Below are positions 6,295 to 15,164 of a DNA stretch of 59,290 nt, piece after piece (within the stretch, counting starts at the first letter, position 1; the number at the start of each line of letters is the position of its first letter). The DNA is taken from positions 1 through 59,290 of the forward strand of contig NZ_JAMXSF010000024.1 of the NCBI RefSeq assembly GCF_024124545.1. Direction: 5' to 3'. Source of the stretch: Pseudoalteromonas sp. XMcav2-N (lineage in GTDB: Bacteria > Pseudomonadota > Gammaproteobacteria > Enterobacterales > Alteromonadaceae). Position numbers and translations under genes: made by a program. The notes under the pieces are model-generated. The model searched no databases. It saw only the letters and a list, made by a program, of their open reading frames with translations, and was not told where the DNA came from.

Positions 6295-8630
6295 TGCGTA
6301 GATCCGGCTGGATATTGGTTGGCATAGTCACCTTATTAAGTGGCTGTGTGGCATTAGGTGTTAACCACTACGACGACCTGTTTGGGCCGCAGCAAACACA
6401 GCAGCGCATGCAACCCCAATCAGCGCAACAGGGTGCCAGTTATCTGAGTGACATAAAACCAATCCTGGATACGCGATGTGTGGTTTGCCATGGTTGCTAC
6501 GATGCTCCCTGTCAGCTCAAGCTGAGTTCACCTGAGGGCATTGATCGGGGAGTAAGTAAAACCCGTGTATACGACGGTACTCGTCTGCTGGCCGAGTCGC
6601 CAACCCGTTTGCTGTTTGATGCGCAAACCACGGCACAATGGCGTGACAAGGGCTTCACGCCCATTCTCAATGAGCGAGTGCAAACTGAGTATGCCAACCT
6701 CAACGGCAGCGTGCTGTACAACAGTTTGTTACTCAAGCAAACGCAGCCGTTTGCCCAGCAAGGGTTATTGCCGGATCACTACGATTTTTCATTGGACAGG
6801 GCACAAACCTGCCCGACCATGGACGAATACCCTGAGTACGCTCAGGAGCAACCCCATGCAGGCATGCCATATGGCTTGCCTGCGCTGACTAACAGCGAAT
6901 TTGCCCAGCTTTCTGAGTGGATCAAACAAGGTTCGCCTATGAGCCAAATTGTGCCACCCAGTGACGCAGAGCTAAAGCACGTTGCGAAGTGGGAAAGCTT
7001 CTTAAATCAGGATGACAATAAAACCCGTCTTGCTGCCCGCTATATTTACGAACACTGGTATCTGGCACACATCTACTTTAATCGTCTGGAAGCGCCTTCG
7101 TTTTTTACTCTGGTGCGTTCAAAGACGCCCCCTGGGGAACCCATTGAGCTGATTGCAACGGTCAGACCATTCGATGACCCTAAAGTCTCTCGGGTCTACT
7201 ATAGGTTGATGCAGGTGCGCAGCTCCATTTTATCTAAAACCCATATGCCACTGGCACTGGATGACGATAAACTGGCGCGTTTGCAGGCCCAGTTTATCCG
7301 TAGTGAATATGAGGTGGCACAGTTACCAGGTTATGCGCCTAAGCTGGCTGCCAACCCTTTTAAGGTGTTTGCGGCGATCCCGGTTAAATCGCGTTATCAG
7401 TTTATGCTCGATGAGGCTGAGCTGATCGTTAAAGGCTTTATTAAGGGCCCGGTGTGTCGCGGCCAGATAGCCCTGAATGTGATCAATGACCATTTCTGGG
7501 TGGCCTTTGTAGACCCCGAGAAAAATGCCTCGCCGGCCGTCGAGCAGTTGTTGACCCGACATGACGACGACCTTATCTTGCCCGCCGCTGAGCAAAGCAA
7601 TGTGCTGCCTTTGTCAAGTTGGGCTAAATATGCCAAGCGTCAGCATGACTATCTTGAAGCCAAAACAGCCTTAGCCAATCAGGTGTTTGCTGATGGCAAG
7701 CGACTTAATATGGATCTGATCTGGCAAGGGGATGGGCACAATCAGAATGCAGCACTGACCATTTTCCGCCATTTTGACAGTGCCACAGTGGTGAAAGGGT
7801 TTATCGGTCAGGCACCTAAAACCACCTGGGTGCTGGACTATGCCCTGTTTGAGCGGATCCATTATTTGCTGGTTGCAGGGTTTGACGTATATGGCAATAT
7901 TGGCCATCAGCTGGTGACCCGGCTATACATGGATTTTCTGCGCCTTGAAGGAGAGCAGAACTTTCTGAACTTGCTACCGCTGAGCCATCGTCAGCGCATT
8001 AAGCAGCACTGGTATCGCCAGTCACATCTGAGCCTCAGTGAATTTATCAATCGCAAGTCATTACTGGGTGCCCCTTCTGGGATCCGCTACCAAAGCGACG
8101 ATCCGCAGGCTGAGCTGTATGACATGTTAAAAGCACACCTGAAACCAGTGTTGAATGAAGCCTATGACTACACTGCTGTGCCAACTGCGCTGCAGCCCCT
8201 CAATGAATTGCCAGTGGGGGCGATCAATCAGTTGCCGCAGGTGTCTTTTATTCTGGCTGTCGATGCCAAAGGTGCCCATCAGCCCTATACACTGATCCAT
8301 CATAATGCACACTTTAATATTTCCAGCTTGTTAAACGAAGAGGGGCAGCGCGCCTATCAGGAAGATACCGCGACCTTAGTCCCCGGGTTTATCGGTGACT
8401 ATCCGGAGGCCATCTGGCACCTGCCGAATCAGGCACACATAGATGCCTTTGTGCAGCAACTCAGTGATGTGCGCACTGAGTCCGATTATCGAACGCTGAA
8501 AGCCACCTTCGGGATCCGCAGAACGCATCCGCAGTTCTGGCAATACAGTGATTTACTGCATCGTATTGCCCGCGAAACCCGGGGAGTGGAGTATGGGTTG
8601 TTCGATTACAACCGACTGGAAAATAGGTAG
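6294..8630 (+). CDS. cti: Fatty acid cis/trans isomerase
   Basis: 778 residues. Cti converts cis unsaturated acyl chains of membrane phospholipids to trans, a fast response to heat, solvents and other membrane-fluidising stress, acting from the periplasm. Visible signs: an N-terminal export signal with a lipobox-like LSGC (Cys18), and a c-type heme motif CVVCH at residues 62-66 followed by GCYDAPCQL, the hallmark of the family. Length is normal for the family. The start codon overlaps the stop of the unknown acidic protein before it. A GC hairpin follows the stop. Confidence 0.93.
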   Translation: MRRSGWILVGIVTLLSGCVALGVNHYDDLFGPQQTQQRMQPQSAQQGASYLSDIKPILDTRCVVCHGCYDAPCQLKLSSPEGIDRGVSKTRVYDGTRLLAESPTRLLFDAQTTAQWRDKGFTPILNERVQTEYANLNGSVLYNSLLLKQTQPFAQQGLLPDHYDFSLDRAQTCPTMDEYPEYAQEQPHAGMPYGLPALTNSEFAQLSEWIKQGSPMSQIVPPSDAELKHVAKWESFLNQDDNKTRLAARYIYEHWYLAHIYFNRLEAPSFFTLVRSKTPPGEPIELIATVRPFDDPKVSRVYYRLMQVRSSILSKTHMPLALDDDKLARLQAQFIRSEYEVAQLPGYAPKLAANPFKVFAAIPVKSRYQFMLDEAELIVKGFIKGPVCRGQIALNVINDHFWVAFVDPEKNASPAVEQLLTRHDDDLILPAAEQSNVLPLSSWAKYAKRQHDYLEAKTALANQVFADGKRLNMDLIWQGDGHNQNAALTIFRHFDSATVVKGFIGQAPKTTWVLDYALFERIHYLLVAGFDVYGNIGHQLVTRLYMDFLRLEGEQNFLNLLPLSHRQRIKQHWYRQSHLSLSEFINRKSLLGAPSGIRYQSDDPQAELYDMLKAHLKPVLNEAYDYTAVPTALQPLNELPVGAINQLPQVSFILAVDAKGAHQPYTLIHHNAHFNISSLLNEEGQRAYQEDTATLVPGFIGDYPEAIWHLPNQAHIDAFVQQLSDVRTESDYRTLKATFGIRRTHPQFWQYSDLLHRIARETRGVEYGLFDYNRLENR

Positions 8631-8636
8631 TCCACG

Positions 8637-8658
8637 GCGGGCGCGTATGCTCGCCCGC
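8637..8658. terminator. GC-rich hairpin between convergent genes
   Basis: Perfect 7-bp stem GCGGGCG / CGCCCGC with an 8-base loop, placed between the cti stop and the stop of the convergent peroxiredoxin-like gene. The T run is poor on either side, so termination may be partial. Confidence 0.5.
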
Positions 8659-8664
8659 TGGGTA

Positions 8665-9306
8665 TTATTTTAGATTACTGGCGGCACGGACCGCGGCCAG
8701 TAATACACTTTCTTCCAAACGTACTTTGTAATTGGGGTTGGCGTACTGGAACTGTACCAGGCCTGCCTTATCAATCACAAACACAGCGGGCACAGGCAGT
8801 GCTACTCTGTTTTTGCCATCCAGATCCACAAACTGCACGCCCATGCGGTCGCGGTAGGCTTTAGCCGTTTTGTCATCCAGGAAATAAGCCAGTCCAAGTG
8901 CCTGTGTTAACGCCAGTTGATCGTCAGAGAGCAATCGATAGCTGGGGGAGCTGATGTTACTTTTACTGAGTGCCTCTGGGCTGTCGGGTGAAACCGCCAC
9001 TATCTGTGCGCCCAGTTCAACAATCTGCTTTTCAATTTTCTGCAATCCAGCCAGCTGACGTGAGCAGTAGGGGCACCAGCCACCGCGATAAACCACCAAT
9101 ACCGTAGTTTTGTCTTGATACAGTTCTCCTAAATCAACAGCTTTGGCGTTGTTGTCCTGCAGGGTTAAAGTCGGCGCCGTCAGGCCTGGCAGTATAGGCG
9201 CAACCTGCTCCGGGTGCTCACTAATGTTAGTGGCTTGCGCAGCAGACGCAGAAAAGGACAGCAACTGAGTAACAGTCAGTGTGAACGCAACAAGTAAGGA
9301 TCGCAT
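8665..9306 (-). CDS. Exported peroxiredoxin-like (AhpC/TSA) protein
   Basis: 213 residues: a signal peptide (MRSLLVAFTLTVTQLLSFSA, cleaved near residue 23) and a thioredoxin fold with WCPYC (Cys78, Cys81) followed by SRQLAGLQ, typical of the AhpC/TSA-like redoxin family. It probably reduces peroxides or handles thiols in the periplasm. A longer frame begins at 9369, but the ATG at 9306 gives a proper signal peptide at the N-terminus and is preferred. The gene converges on cti. Confidence 0.8.
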   Translation of the reverse strand: MRSLLVAFTLTVTQLLSFSASAAQATNISEHPEQVAPILPGLTAPTLTLQDNNAKAVDLGELYQDKTTVLVVYRGGWCPYCSRQLAGLQKIEKQIVELGAQIVAVSPDSPEALSKSNISSPSYRLLSDDQLALTQALGLAYFLDDKTAKAYRDRMGVQFVDLDGKNRVALPVPAVFVIDKAGLVQFQYANPNYKVRLEESVLLAAVRAASNLK

Positions 9307-9447
9307 GTAAAACCTCAAAAATAGATGTATGAACCCTAATAGAACGGGACAGCGCAGAAAAGCTTTCATTGTGGCTCATCGTGGTAATTATGCCACTGTG
9401 TGGGTATCATAGCGCTTTGACTGAATAGTGAGAGTGAGAGCGCAAAT

Positions 9448-10068
9448 ATGTCTGCGAATAGTGCGAAGCTGGTTGTGATGCTGGAAATGCAAAACGCCAT
9501 GAATACCAAAGTGCATGAGCAATGGTTCAGCCAGGGGTTTGAATGGTATCGCGCCATCTGGGTTGAGTGTGCAGAAATGCTGGATCACTATGGCTGGAAA
9601 TGGTGGAAAAAACAGACACCGGACACCGAGCAGGTGATCCTTGAGCTGGTTGATATTTTCCACTTTGGCCTGTCTTTGCGCATCGATGGTGAAACAGCCT
9701 ATGAGGCGTTGGCGGCACAGCTGGAGAACGAGCTGGCACAACCTTTATACGCTGAAGATTTTAAGGCAACACTGGAAGTGCTTGCTGCTTCAGCGGTGGG
9801 CGACAAAACCTTCAATGCGGCCGCCTTTGCCGGATGTATGCAGCAGATTGGCATGACCCTGGATGATTTATATCGGGGTTACGTGGGTAAAAATACGCTG
9901 AACTTCTTCCGTCAGGACCATGGCTATAAAGATGGCAGCTACATTAAACAGTGGCAAGGTAAAGAAGACAATGAGCATCTGGTTGATGTGGTGAAAAGCC
10001 TGGATACCGAACATCCAGACTTTGCAAAGCTTGTTTATAAGGGCTTGCAGGCACGCTATCCGGGCTGA
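9448..10068 (+). CDS. Dimeric (all-alpha) dUTP diphosphatase
   Basis: 206 residues of the all-alpha NTP pyrophosphatase type, unrelated to the trimeric Dut of E. coli. Metal-binding motif E40-x-x-E43 (WVECAEMLDHYGWKWW) is paired with E66-x-x-D69 (ELVDIFHF), as in dimeric dUTPases. It hydrolyses dUTP to dUMP and pyrophosphate, keeping uracil out of DNA and feeding dTMP synthesis. It converges on the YrfG gene with no gap. Whether the genome also has a trimeric Dut cannot be seen here. Confidence 0.88.
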   Translation: MSANSAKLVVMLEMQNAMNTKVHEQWFSQGFEWYRAIWVECAEMLDHYGWKWWKKQTPDTEQVILELVDIFHFGLSLRIDGETAYEALAAQLENELAQPLYAEDFKATLEVLAASAVGDKTFNAAAFAGCMQQIGMTLDDLYRGYVGKNTLNFFRQDHGYKDGSYIKQWQGKEDNEHLVDVVKSLDTEHPDFAKLVYKGLQARYPG

Positions 10069-10731
10069 TCAGCTGATTGGCAGTAACGTGCGATAGTCAC
10101 AAATGGCTGGATAGTCAGTGATCTCTTTATGGGGTTGCTGACTATCCGGATTCGCGATGGCCAGTAAATGCCCAATGCCATACTCTTTGGCGGCAGCCAA
10201 TACCGCCAGGCTGTCATCAACGAATAAAGTCCGATTTTTATCAAACCCCAGATCCGCCTGAACCTGTTGCCACAGTTGCTGGCTTTCCTTACTAACACCA
10301 TAGCTATGCGTGGAGATGAGTTTGTCCAGATACTGGTCAAACTGCGTGCGCTCGATTTTGAGGCTCAAACTGTCTGGGTGCGCATTGGTTAATAAAATCA
10401 GCTCTTTCCCAGCGTCTTTCAGTGCCTGCAAAAATGCCGGTACGTCTTCTCGGATCGAAATTAAGTGTTGGATCTCGCGCTTGAGCTCCATGATGGGTAA
10501 CTGCAGCTGTTGTTGCCAGTAATCCAGGCAATACCATTCTATCTGTCCTATAACGGCTTCGTAGCGTGCAAGGATATCGGCGCGGGCTTGCTCCAATGTC
10601 AGGCCTTGCTTAATGGCATGGGCTTTGGGGATCACGTCCAGCCAAAAGTGATTATCAAAATGCAGGTCGAGTAAGGTGCCATCCATATCCAGCAGCACAG
10701 TATCGATCTTTGACCAATTTAACATAGGCAT
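10069..10731 (-). CDS. yrfG: HAD-family GMP/IMP nucleotidase
   Basis: 220 residues. HAD motif I DMDGT (Asp15, Asp17), motif II LLTNAHPDS, and motif IV FVDDS are all present, with a helical cap between I and II. The opening LNWSKIDTVLLDMDGTLLDL is characteristic of YrfG, which dephosphorylates purine monophosphates. It is divergent to nudE, as in many gammaproteobacteria where the two lie close together. The start at 10731 (MPMLNW) or 10725 (MLNW) cannot be separated. Confidence 0.85.
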   Translation of the reverse strand: MPMLNWSKIDTVLLDMDGTLLDLHFDNHFWLDVIPKAHAIKQGLTLEQARADILARYEAVIGQIEWYCLDYWQQQLQLPIMELKREIQHLISIREDVPAFLQALKDAGKELILLTNAHPDSLSLKIERTQFDQYLDKLISTHSYGVSKESQQLWQQVQADLGFDKNRTLFVDDSLAVLAAAKEYGIGHLLAIANPDSQQPHKEITDYPAICDYRTLLPIS

Positions 10732-10786
10732 TTACCTGTAAAGGCTTTATGATGAGGTTAATGGCCATGATAGCAAAATAATCTCT

Positions 10787-11350
10787 ATGTCACAGAAAAA
10801 GCACCCAATTCCCCCTGAGATATTAGCCTCTGAGGTTGTCGCAAAAAGTAAGCTCTTTACAGTTGAATCTCTGTCGTTATCGTTTTCCAATGGTGAGCGC
10901 CGTGAGTATGAACGGGTTCGTGGCGGCGGCCGGGGGGCAGTGATGATAGTGCCCATATCGGCTGAAAATGAGCTACTATTAGTTAGAGAATATTGCGCGG
11001 GGACGCATGATTATCAGCTTGGTTTTCCAAAAGGGCTGATTGATCCGGGCGAAACCCCGATCGAAGCGGGAAACCGTGAGTTAAAAGAAGAAGTTGGCTT
11101 TGGCGCTCGGCAGTTTTGTGATTTGAAAACCTTATCACTAGCACCCAGCTATTTTAACGCCAGAATGCACATTTTGGTGGCGCAGGATTTATATCCGGAG
11201 CAACTGGCCGGTGATGAACCTGAGCCGCTGGTGGTAGTGAAATGGCCCCTGGCACAGTGGCAAGCGTTACTGAGTCAGCCCGACTTTACCGAAGCCCGTA
11301 GTGTCGCCGCGCTGTTATTACTACAACAGTACCTGACAACGGAGGCTTAA
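10787..11350 (+). CDS. nudE: ADP-compounds hydrolase NudE
   Basis: 187 residues with a complete Nudix box G83-x5-E89-x7-R97-E98-x2-E101-E102-x-G104. NudE cleaves ADP-ribose, Ap3A and NADH-type dinucleotides to AMP plus the other moiety. The N-terminus PPEILASEVVAKSKLFTVES matches the family. The stop codon overlaps the cysQ start by one base, so both genes are co-translated; both remove toxic adenine nucleotides (ADP-ribose types and PAP). Confidence 0.92.
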   Translation: MSQKKHPIPPEILASEVVAKSKLFTVESLSLSFSNGERREYERVRGGGRGAVMIVPISAENELLLVREYCAGTHDYQLGFPKGLIDPGETPIEAGNRELKEEVGFGARQFCDLKTLSLAPSYFNARMHILVAQDLYPEQLAGDEPEPLVVVKWPLAQWQALLSQPDFTEARSVAALLLLQQYLTTEA

Positions 11351-12147
11351 TGCAGTCATATTTAGAGCCCTGTATCACCCTGGCTGAGCAGGCCGGGCAG
11401 GCGATTATGGCCATCTATCAGCAAGACGACATAGGTGCACGGGAAAAATCTGATCATACACCGGTGACCGCCGCGGATCTGGCTGCCAACGAAGTGCTGA
11501 CAGCGGGGTTGCAAGCGCTGGCCCCGGATGTGCCGATTATGTCCGAAGAAACCCCCATTCCACCGCTTGAATGCCGTCAACACTGGCAGCGCTATTGGTT
11601 GCTGGATCCGATGGATGGCACCGGTGAGTTCATTCTGGAAAGTGGTGACTTTGCGGTAAATATTGCCCTGATTGAAAACAACCAGCCAGTACTTGGCGTG
11701 ATCCACTGGCCAGCCAAAGGCGTGACCTATTTTGCTACCCACAAGGGCGGTGCATTCAAGCGTATGGAAGGGCGAGATGAAGCCATCTCGGTAGCACCTA
11801 AGGGGACTCTTACTCTGGCCGTCAGTCGCAGACAAAAAATTGAAGCGGTGAGCCAGTATCTCAATAGTCACTTTGACACTGTGGCCCTGGGTTCCTGTTC
11901 GCTCAAGGCATGTATTGTGGCGGAAGGAAAAGCTGACTGTTTTTTACGTGTCGGACCAACAGGTGAGTGGGATACGGGGGCATCTCAGGTCATTGTAGAA
12001 GAAGCGGGTGGCTGTATTACCGATGCGGAATTTAATCCACTGACCTACAATCAAAGAGAAAGCACAGAAAATCCCGACTTTATTGTGATGGGCCATCCCG
12101 ACTGGCAATTTCAGAAACTGATTAACCCACATCAAAGAGAGCAATAG
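11350..12147 (+). CDS. cysQ: 3'(2'),5'-bisphosphate nucleotidase CysQ
   Basis: 265 residues of the lithium-sensitive inositol-monophosphatase fold. Metal site: E66/E67 in SEET, DPMDGT (Asp86, Asp89) and the late WDTGASQVIVEEAGG. CysQ turns PAP, the by-product of sulfate assimilation, into AMP. The usual DPLDGT appears here as DPMDGT, a conservative change. Coupled to nudE by a one-base stop/start overlap. Confidence 0.92.
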   Translation: MQSYLEPCITLAEQAGQAIMAIYQQDDIGAREKSDHTPVTAADLAANEVLTAGLQALAPDVPIMSEETPIPPLECRQHWQRYWLLDPMDGTGEFILESGDFAVNIALIENNQPVLGVIHWPAKGVTYFATHKGGAFKRMEGRDEAISVAPKGTLTLAVSRRQKIEAVSQYLNSHFDTVALGSCSLKACIVAEGKADCFLRVGPTGEWDTGASQVIVEEAGGCITDAEFNPLTYNQRESTENPDFIVMGHPDWQFQKLINPHQREQ

Positions 12148-12338
12148 TCTGGCGGTCATTTTGGCCGCAAAGAGAATAAATGTCATATTAGAGCGTTAAA
12201 ATAGCATGGTTTGATTGCTTTTCGAGCGATTAGCACCCTTTTCTTGATTAAGACCTTGCAATATCAAATCAATTCTATATTATAGCGACCTCTTAAAGAG
12301 TTAGGGCAAATTAAGCCTCATTAAAGACTTTTTAGGTA
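12148..12338. other. Leader region before the tRNA array
   Basis: Apart from the promoter at 12256-12283 nothing recognisable was seen. It contains no plausible coding frame. Confidence 0.5.
12256..12283 (+). promoter_or_regulatory. Promoter of the initiator tRNA array
   Basis: TTGCAA and TATTAT with 16 bases between, followed by a GC-containing discriminator (AGCGACC) as in stringently controlled stable-RNA promoters. Start point near 12290, about 50 bases before the first repeated module. Confidence 0.6.
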
Positions 12339-12374
12339 CTTCTCTCAACAGAAGTAAAATGTTGAATATACAGG

Positions 12375-12461
12375 CGCGGGATGGAGCAGAATGATAAATC
12401 ATTCGTAGGGCTCGTTAATTCCAAAATCGCCGAAGGTCGTCGGTTCAAATCTGACTACCAG
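12375..12461 (+). pseudogene. Decayed initiator tRNA copy
   Basis: Starts exactly like the intact copies (CGCGGGATGGAGCAG) and keeps the T-arm side (CGAAGGTCGTCGGTTCAAAT), but the D-loop and anticodon region are replaced by unrelated sequence, the CAT anticodon loop is lost and the acceptor 3' strand no longer pairs. It sits in phase with the flanking 36-nt spacers. Confidence 0.8.
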
Positions 12462-12497
12462 CTTCTTTCAGTAGAAGTAAAACACTGAAAATACAGG
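12462..12497 (+). repeat. 36-nt tRNA leader module with covarying pseudoknot
   Basis: One of four S blocks (others at 12339-12374, 12641-12676 and 12886-12921), each directly 5' of a tRNA or tRNA relic. All form a hairpin CTTCT-6-AGAAG. The six loop bases can pair with bases seven positions further on: here TTCAGT with ACTGAA, in the others TCAAC with GTTGA (or CAAC with GTTG). Both sides changed together, so the pairing is probably real. The position suggests a signal in the tRNA precursor, perhaps for 5' processing. Confidence 0.6.
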
Positions 12498-12574
<77 letters not shown>

Positions 12575-12640
12575 CTTCCTTATGTGGTAACGCCGAAGGT
12601 CGTCGGTTCGCTCTTCATAAACCAAGGGCTCAAGAAATCA
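12575..12640 (+). repeat. 66-nt tRNA-like remnant (U block)
   Basis: First U block. It keeps the variable-loop and 5' T-arm part of tRNA-fMet (CGAAGGTCGTCGGTTC), then an unrelated 17-base insert (GCTCTTCATAA...), then a form of the acceptor 3' end. Its first bases (TTCCTTATGTGGT) form a hairpin with the ACCAC end of the tRNA before it. Confidence 0.75.
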
Positions 12641-12676
12641 CTTCTCTCAACAGAAGTAAAACGTTGTACATACAGG

Positions 12677-12753
<77 letters not shown>

Positions 12754-12885
12754 CTTTCTGAGTGGTAACGCCGAAGGTCGTCGGTTCGCTCTTCATAAAT
12801 TAAGGGCTCCCGCAACTCACTTTATGAGTGGTAACGACCTAAGGTCGTCGGTTCGCTCTTCATAAACCAAGGGCTCCCGAAATCA
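12754..12885 (+). repeat. Two 66-nt tRNA-like remnants
   Basis: Two U blocks in tandem. The hairpins at their left borders differ from the other copies but keep pairing: ACCACT / AGTGGT at the first, ACTCA / TGAGT at the second. This indicates that the hairpin, not its sequence, has been kept. Confidence 0.75.
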
Positions 12886-12921
12886 CTTCTCTCAACAGAA
12901 GTAAAATGTTGAACATACAGG

Positions 12922-12998
<77 letters not shown>

Positions 12999-13196
12999 CT
13001 TCCTTATGTGGTAACGCCGAAGGTCATCGGTTCACTCTTCATAAATCAAGGGCTCCCGCAACCACTTCCTTATGTGGTAACACCGAAGGTCATCGGTTCA
13101 CTCTTCATAAATCAAGGGCTCCCGCAACCACTTCCTTATGTGGTAACGTCGAATATCGTCGGTTCACTCTTCATAAATCAAAGGCTCCCGAAATCA
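12999..13196 (+). repeat. Three 66-nt tRNA-like remnants
   Basis: Three U blocks with an exact 66-base period. The first two are nearly identical; the third has begun to decay and ends GAAATCA in place of GCAACCA. Because 66 is a multiple of three, the repeat also gives a false open frame. A fainter fourth block may continue to about 13250. Confidence 0.85.
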
Positions 13197-13422
13197 CTTT
13201 TTAGTGGTAACGCCAAAGGTAGTCGCTTTACTCTTCACGAATCAGTTTTCAAAGACCTGTCTTCATTAATCCAGCTTTGTAACATTCAGCATAATTTTAT
13301 GTCTAATCTGTGGTGGGTTGGGCAGTTAATGTCTTTCCATGCCCCCGGCTTGGCATTAGTTCGGTGTGGTGAGTATTTAAATGCGTGTGTTTACACACAC
13401 GCGTCAGAATCTGTGACCTGCA
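13197..13422. other. Spacer after the tRNA array
   Basis: Fades from the decayed last repeat into unique DNA. A short GTGTGT/ACACAC alternation occurs at 13385-13400. No gene and no convincing terminator for the tRNA transcript was found. Confidence 0.5.
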
Positions 13423-13650
13423 TTAACACAGACAGCTGTAATCTGTTCTGTTGCAGCTCATAAGATCCGAGTGGTTACATCCACCAGATGGACAATCCAC
13501 AGTATCACGGCAAGTACCTCCAGGGTATAGCGTTCTACAGGTAAGCGTGTTGTTATAATCGCCGCCAGCCACATTCGGTGTTGCATCACGATTAAGATCC
13601 TGAGATGCGTTCAATTTTTTCAAGCTTTTCTTGTGTAGTGATAGTTTCAT
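13423..13650 (-). CDS. RiPP-like precursor peptide, Cys-rich core after GG leader
   Basis: 75 residues. The leader MKLSLHKKSLKKLNAS continues to a TPNVAGG cleavage-type double glycine at residues 25-31, a pattern of class I lanthipeptide-like and related leader families. The 44-residue remainder holds seven cysteines with many Thr/Ser (TLTC, GGTC, SGGC, MSC, YSC, LC), as expected for a core that is cross-linked after translation. A longer frame starts at 13668, but the ATG at 13650 has a good ribosome site (AGGGA, 8 bases before) and starts exactly at the conserved MKL. No modification enzyme (LanB/C/M, radical SAM, YcaO) or peptidase-transporter lies in the window, so enzymes would have to be elsewhere. 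It could instead be a small disulfide-rich secreted protein. Confidence 0.65.
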   Translation of the reverse strand: MKLSLHKKSLKKLNASQDLNRDATPNVAGGDYNNTLTCRTLYPGGTCRDTVDCPSGGCNHSDLMSCNRTDYSCLC

Positions 13651-13881
13651 TTTTATTTCCCTAAACAACTAAATTATTATTTGATTTTATTTAACTAGAG
13701 TTAAAAAATTCCTTTCTAGCGAATTGAAGTTAGCACTTTAATTGCACAGTTGTAAACAATTGTTTTTTTGATTGTTGTTATTCTGTATAAATTTGAGGGC
13801 GCATATCGTGGAGTCTGAACTGAGAGAGTTTAATTCGGGAAGCTGCCGGGCAGCCTCCGAAATAGGAAAGTAGAGACAGTG
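13651..13881. other. Spacer upstream of the peptide gene
   Basis: Carries a perfect 12-bp palindrome AAACAATTGTTT (13754-13765), possibly an operator, and a GC-rich near-palindrome around AGCTGCCGGGCAGCCT just after the dipeptidase stop that may end that transcript. No reliable promoter was assigned. Confidence 0.4.
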
Positions 13882-15066
13882 TTAAAACTGTTTGGCGTAC
13901 TCTTCAGCCTGTCGCCATACACGCAGGGTGTTACCGCCGAGGATTTTCTTGATCTGACCTTCGGTGTAGTTACGATCTAGCAGTCCCTGAACCAGGTTCG
14001 GGTACGTCGAAACATCTTTTAGCCCGATAGGTAATGAATCACCAACACCGTCATAGTCCGAACCAATGCCTACATGGTCGATGCCGATCAGCTTAACCAC
14101 GTGGTCAATGTGATCGAGTACTTGTTCTAGGGTGGCGAAAGGAAACGGGTTTTTCGCCCGATAAGCCGCTCTGAAATCGGTTTTACTCTTGCCCTGACTG
14201 GTGGCCTGCGCTTCTGCCTCATTACGTTGGTCGTACCAAGCGCGTGAGCTGTTGGTCACAAAGCTGGAACCAAAGTTAATCTGAATCACACCACCATTCT
14301 TTTTCAGTGCTTTAAGCATCCTGTCATCCATATTGCGCTCAAAACCAGGGGTGTATTTACGCAAGGATGAGTGCGAGGCAATCACAGGCACTTTAGACAA
14401 CTCCATTACCTGATAAAACGCAGCATCTGAGATATGGGAAACGTCGATCAGCATGCCAATCTTATTCATTTCTGCGACCAGCTCTTTACCAAACGGGCTC
14501 AAGCCTTTCCACTTGCGGCGAATATCGTATGATGAGTCGGAAATATGGTTGCTTTGCGAGTGGGCCAGTGTGATATAGCGCACACCCCGGTCGAAGAAAT
14601 GCTTCAGGTTGGCCATATCGCCTTCGATAGGCGAGCCGTTCTCCATGCCCATAGCGACAGAGATTTTCTTTTCACGGAAGTGGCGAAAGATGTCTTTGGT
14701 ATTGTAGGCCATGGCAAACTTGTCTGGAGCACGTTGTGCCAGCGCTTCCATCCCGTCGATCAGCTGGTTTGCCAGCTGGTAACTCTTGCCTTTACCTTCA
14801 AATTCAAGGTTAGCGGGAATATAAATCGACATAAATGGCGCATTCAGGCCGCCTTGCACAGCGCGAGGGTAGTCGAAGTCGCCGCTTTTGGTAGCTTTAG
14901 TTACATCTTCCCAGTGCTCCAGAATACGATAGGGCACGTCGATGTGAGTATCGATCAGAATATTTTGCTTCGCGATGTGTCTGGCGCGTTCAGACGCCTG
15001 AATATCGTTGGCATAGGCGTTTGACAGGCTTAAAGCCAGTGCGCAGAGTGTAGCGGGTAACTTCAT
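13882..15066 (-). CDS. Exported membrane dipeptidase (peptidase M19)
   Basis: 394 residues. Signal peptide MKLPATLCALALSLSNAYA, then the renal-dipeptidase fold with its zinc ligands: DTHID (His41, Asp43), a Glu in AMGMENG, His in the DVSHISD and ASHSSLR segments, and a late GIGSDYDGV. M19 enzymes split dipeptides, often with broad or D-residue tolerance, in the periplasm. It lies upstream of the peptide precursor gene on the same strand with a 230-base gap; a link is possible but unsupported. Confidence 0.9.
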   Translation of the reverse strand: MKLPATLCALALSLSNAYANDIQASERARHIAKQNILIDTHIDVPYRILEHWEDVTKATKSGDFDYPRAVQGGLNAPFMSIYIPANLEFEGKGKSYQLANQLIDGMEALAQRAPDKFAMAYNTKDIFRHFREKKISVAMGMENGSPIEGDMANLKHFFDRGVRYITLAHSQSNHISDSSYDIRRKWKGLSPFGKELVAEMNKIGMLIDVSHISDAAFYQVMELSKVPVIASHSSLRKYTPGFERNMDDRMLKALKKNGGVIQINFGSSFVTNSSRAWYDQRNEAEAQATSQGKSKTDFRAAYRAKNPFPFATLEQVLDHIDHVVKLIGIDHVGIGSDYDGVGDSLPIGLKDVSTYPNLVQGLLDRNYTEGQIKKILGGNTLRVWRQAEEYAKQF

Positions 15067-15138
15067 GGATTGACCTTATTATTCTTTGTAGTGTGTGTCG
15101 ATTGTAGCAAGTTGGCGCTTATCTACAATTCATTCTGT

Positions 15139-15161
15139 CGGTCAGCCAGGCTGGCTGACCG
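15139..15161 (-). terminator. Hairpin after yheU
   Basis: Perfect 9-bp stem CGGTCAGCC / GGCTGACCG just behind the yheU stop. There is no T run, so it may protect the 3' end or give weak termination. Confidence 0.45.
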
Positions 15162-15164
15162 CAT

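Noticed and set aside
13008..13463. Plus-strand frame with three repeated 22-residue peptides
   Set aside because: It is a translation of the 66-base tRNA-remnant repeat, whose length is a multiple of three. No ribosome site, and the repeat is explained by tRNA sequence.
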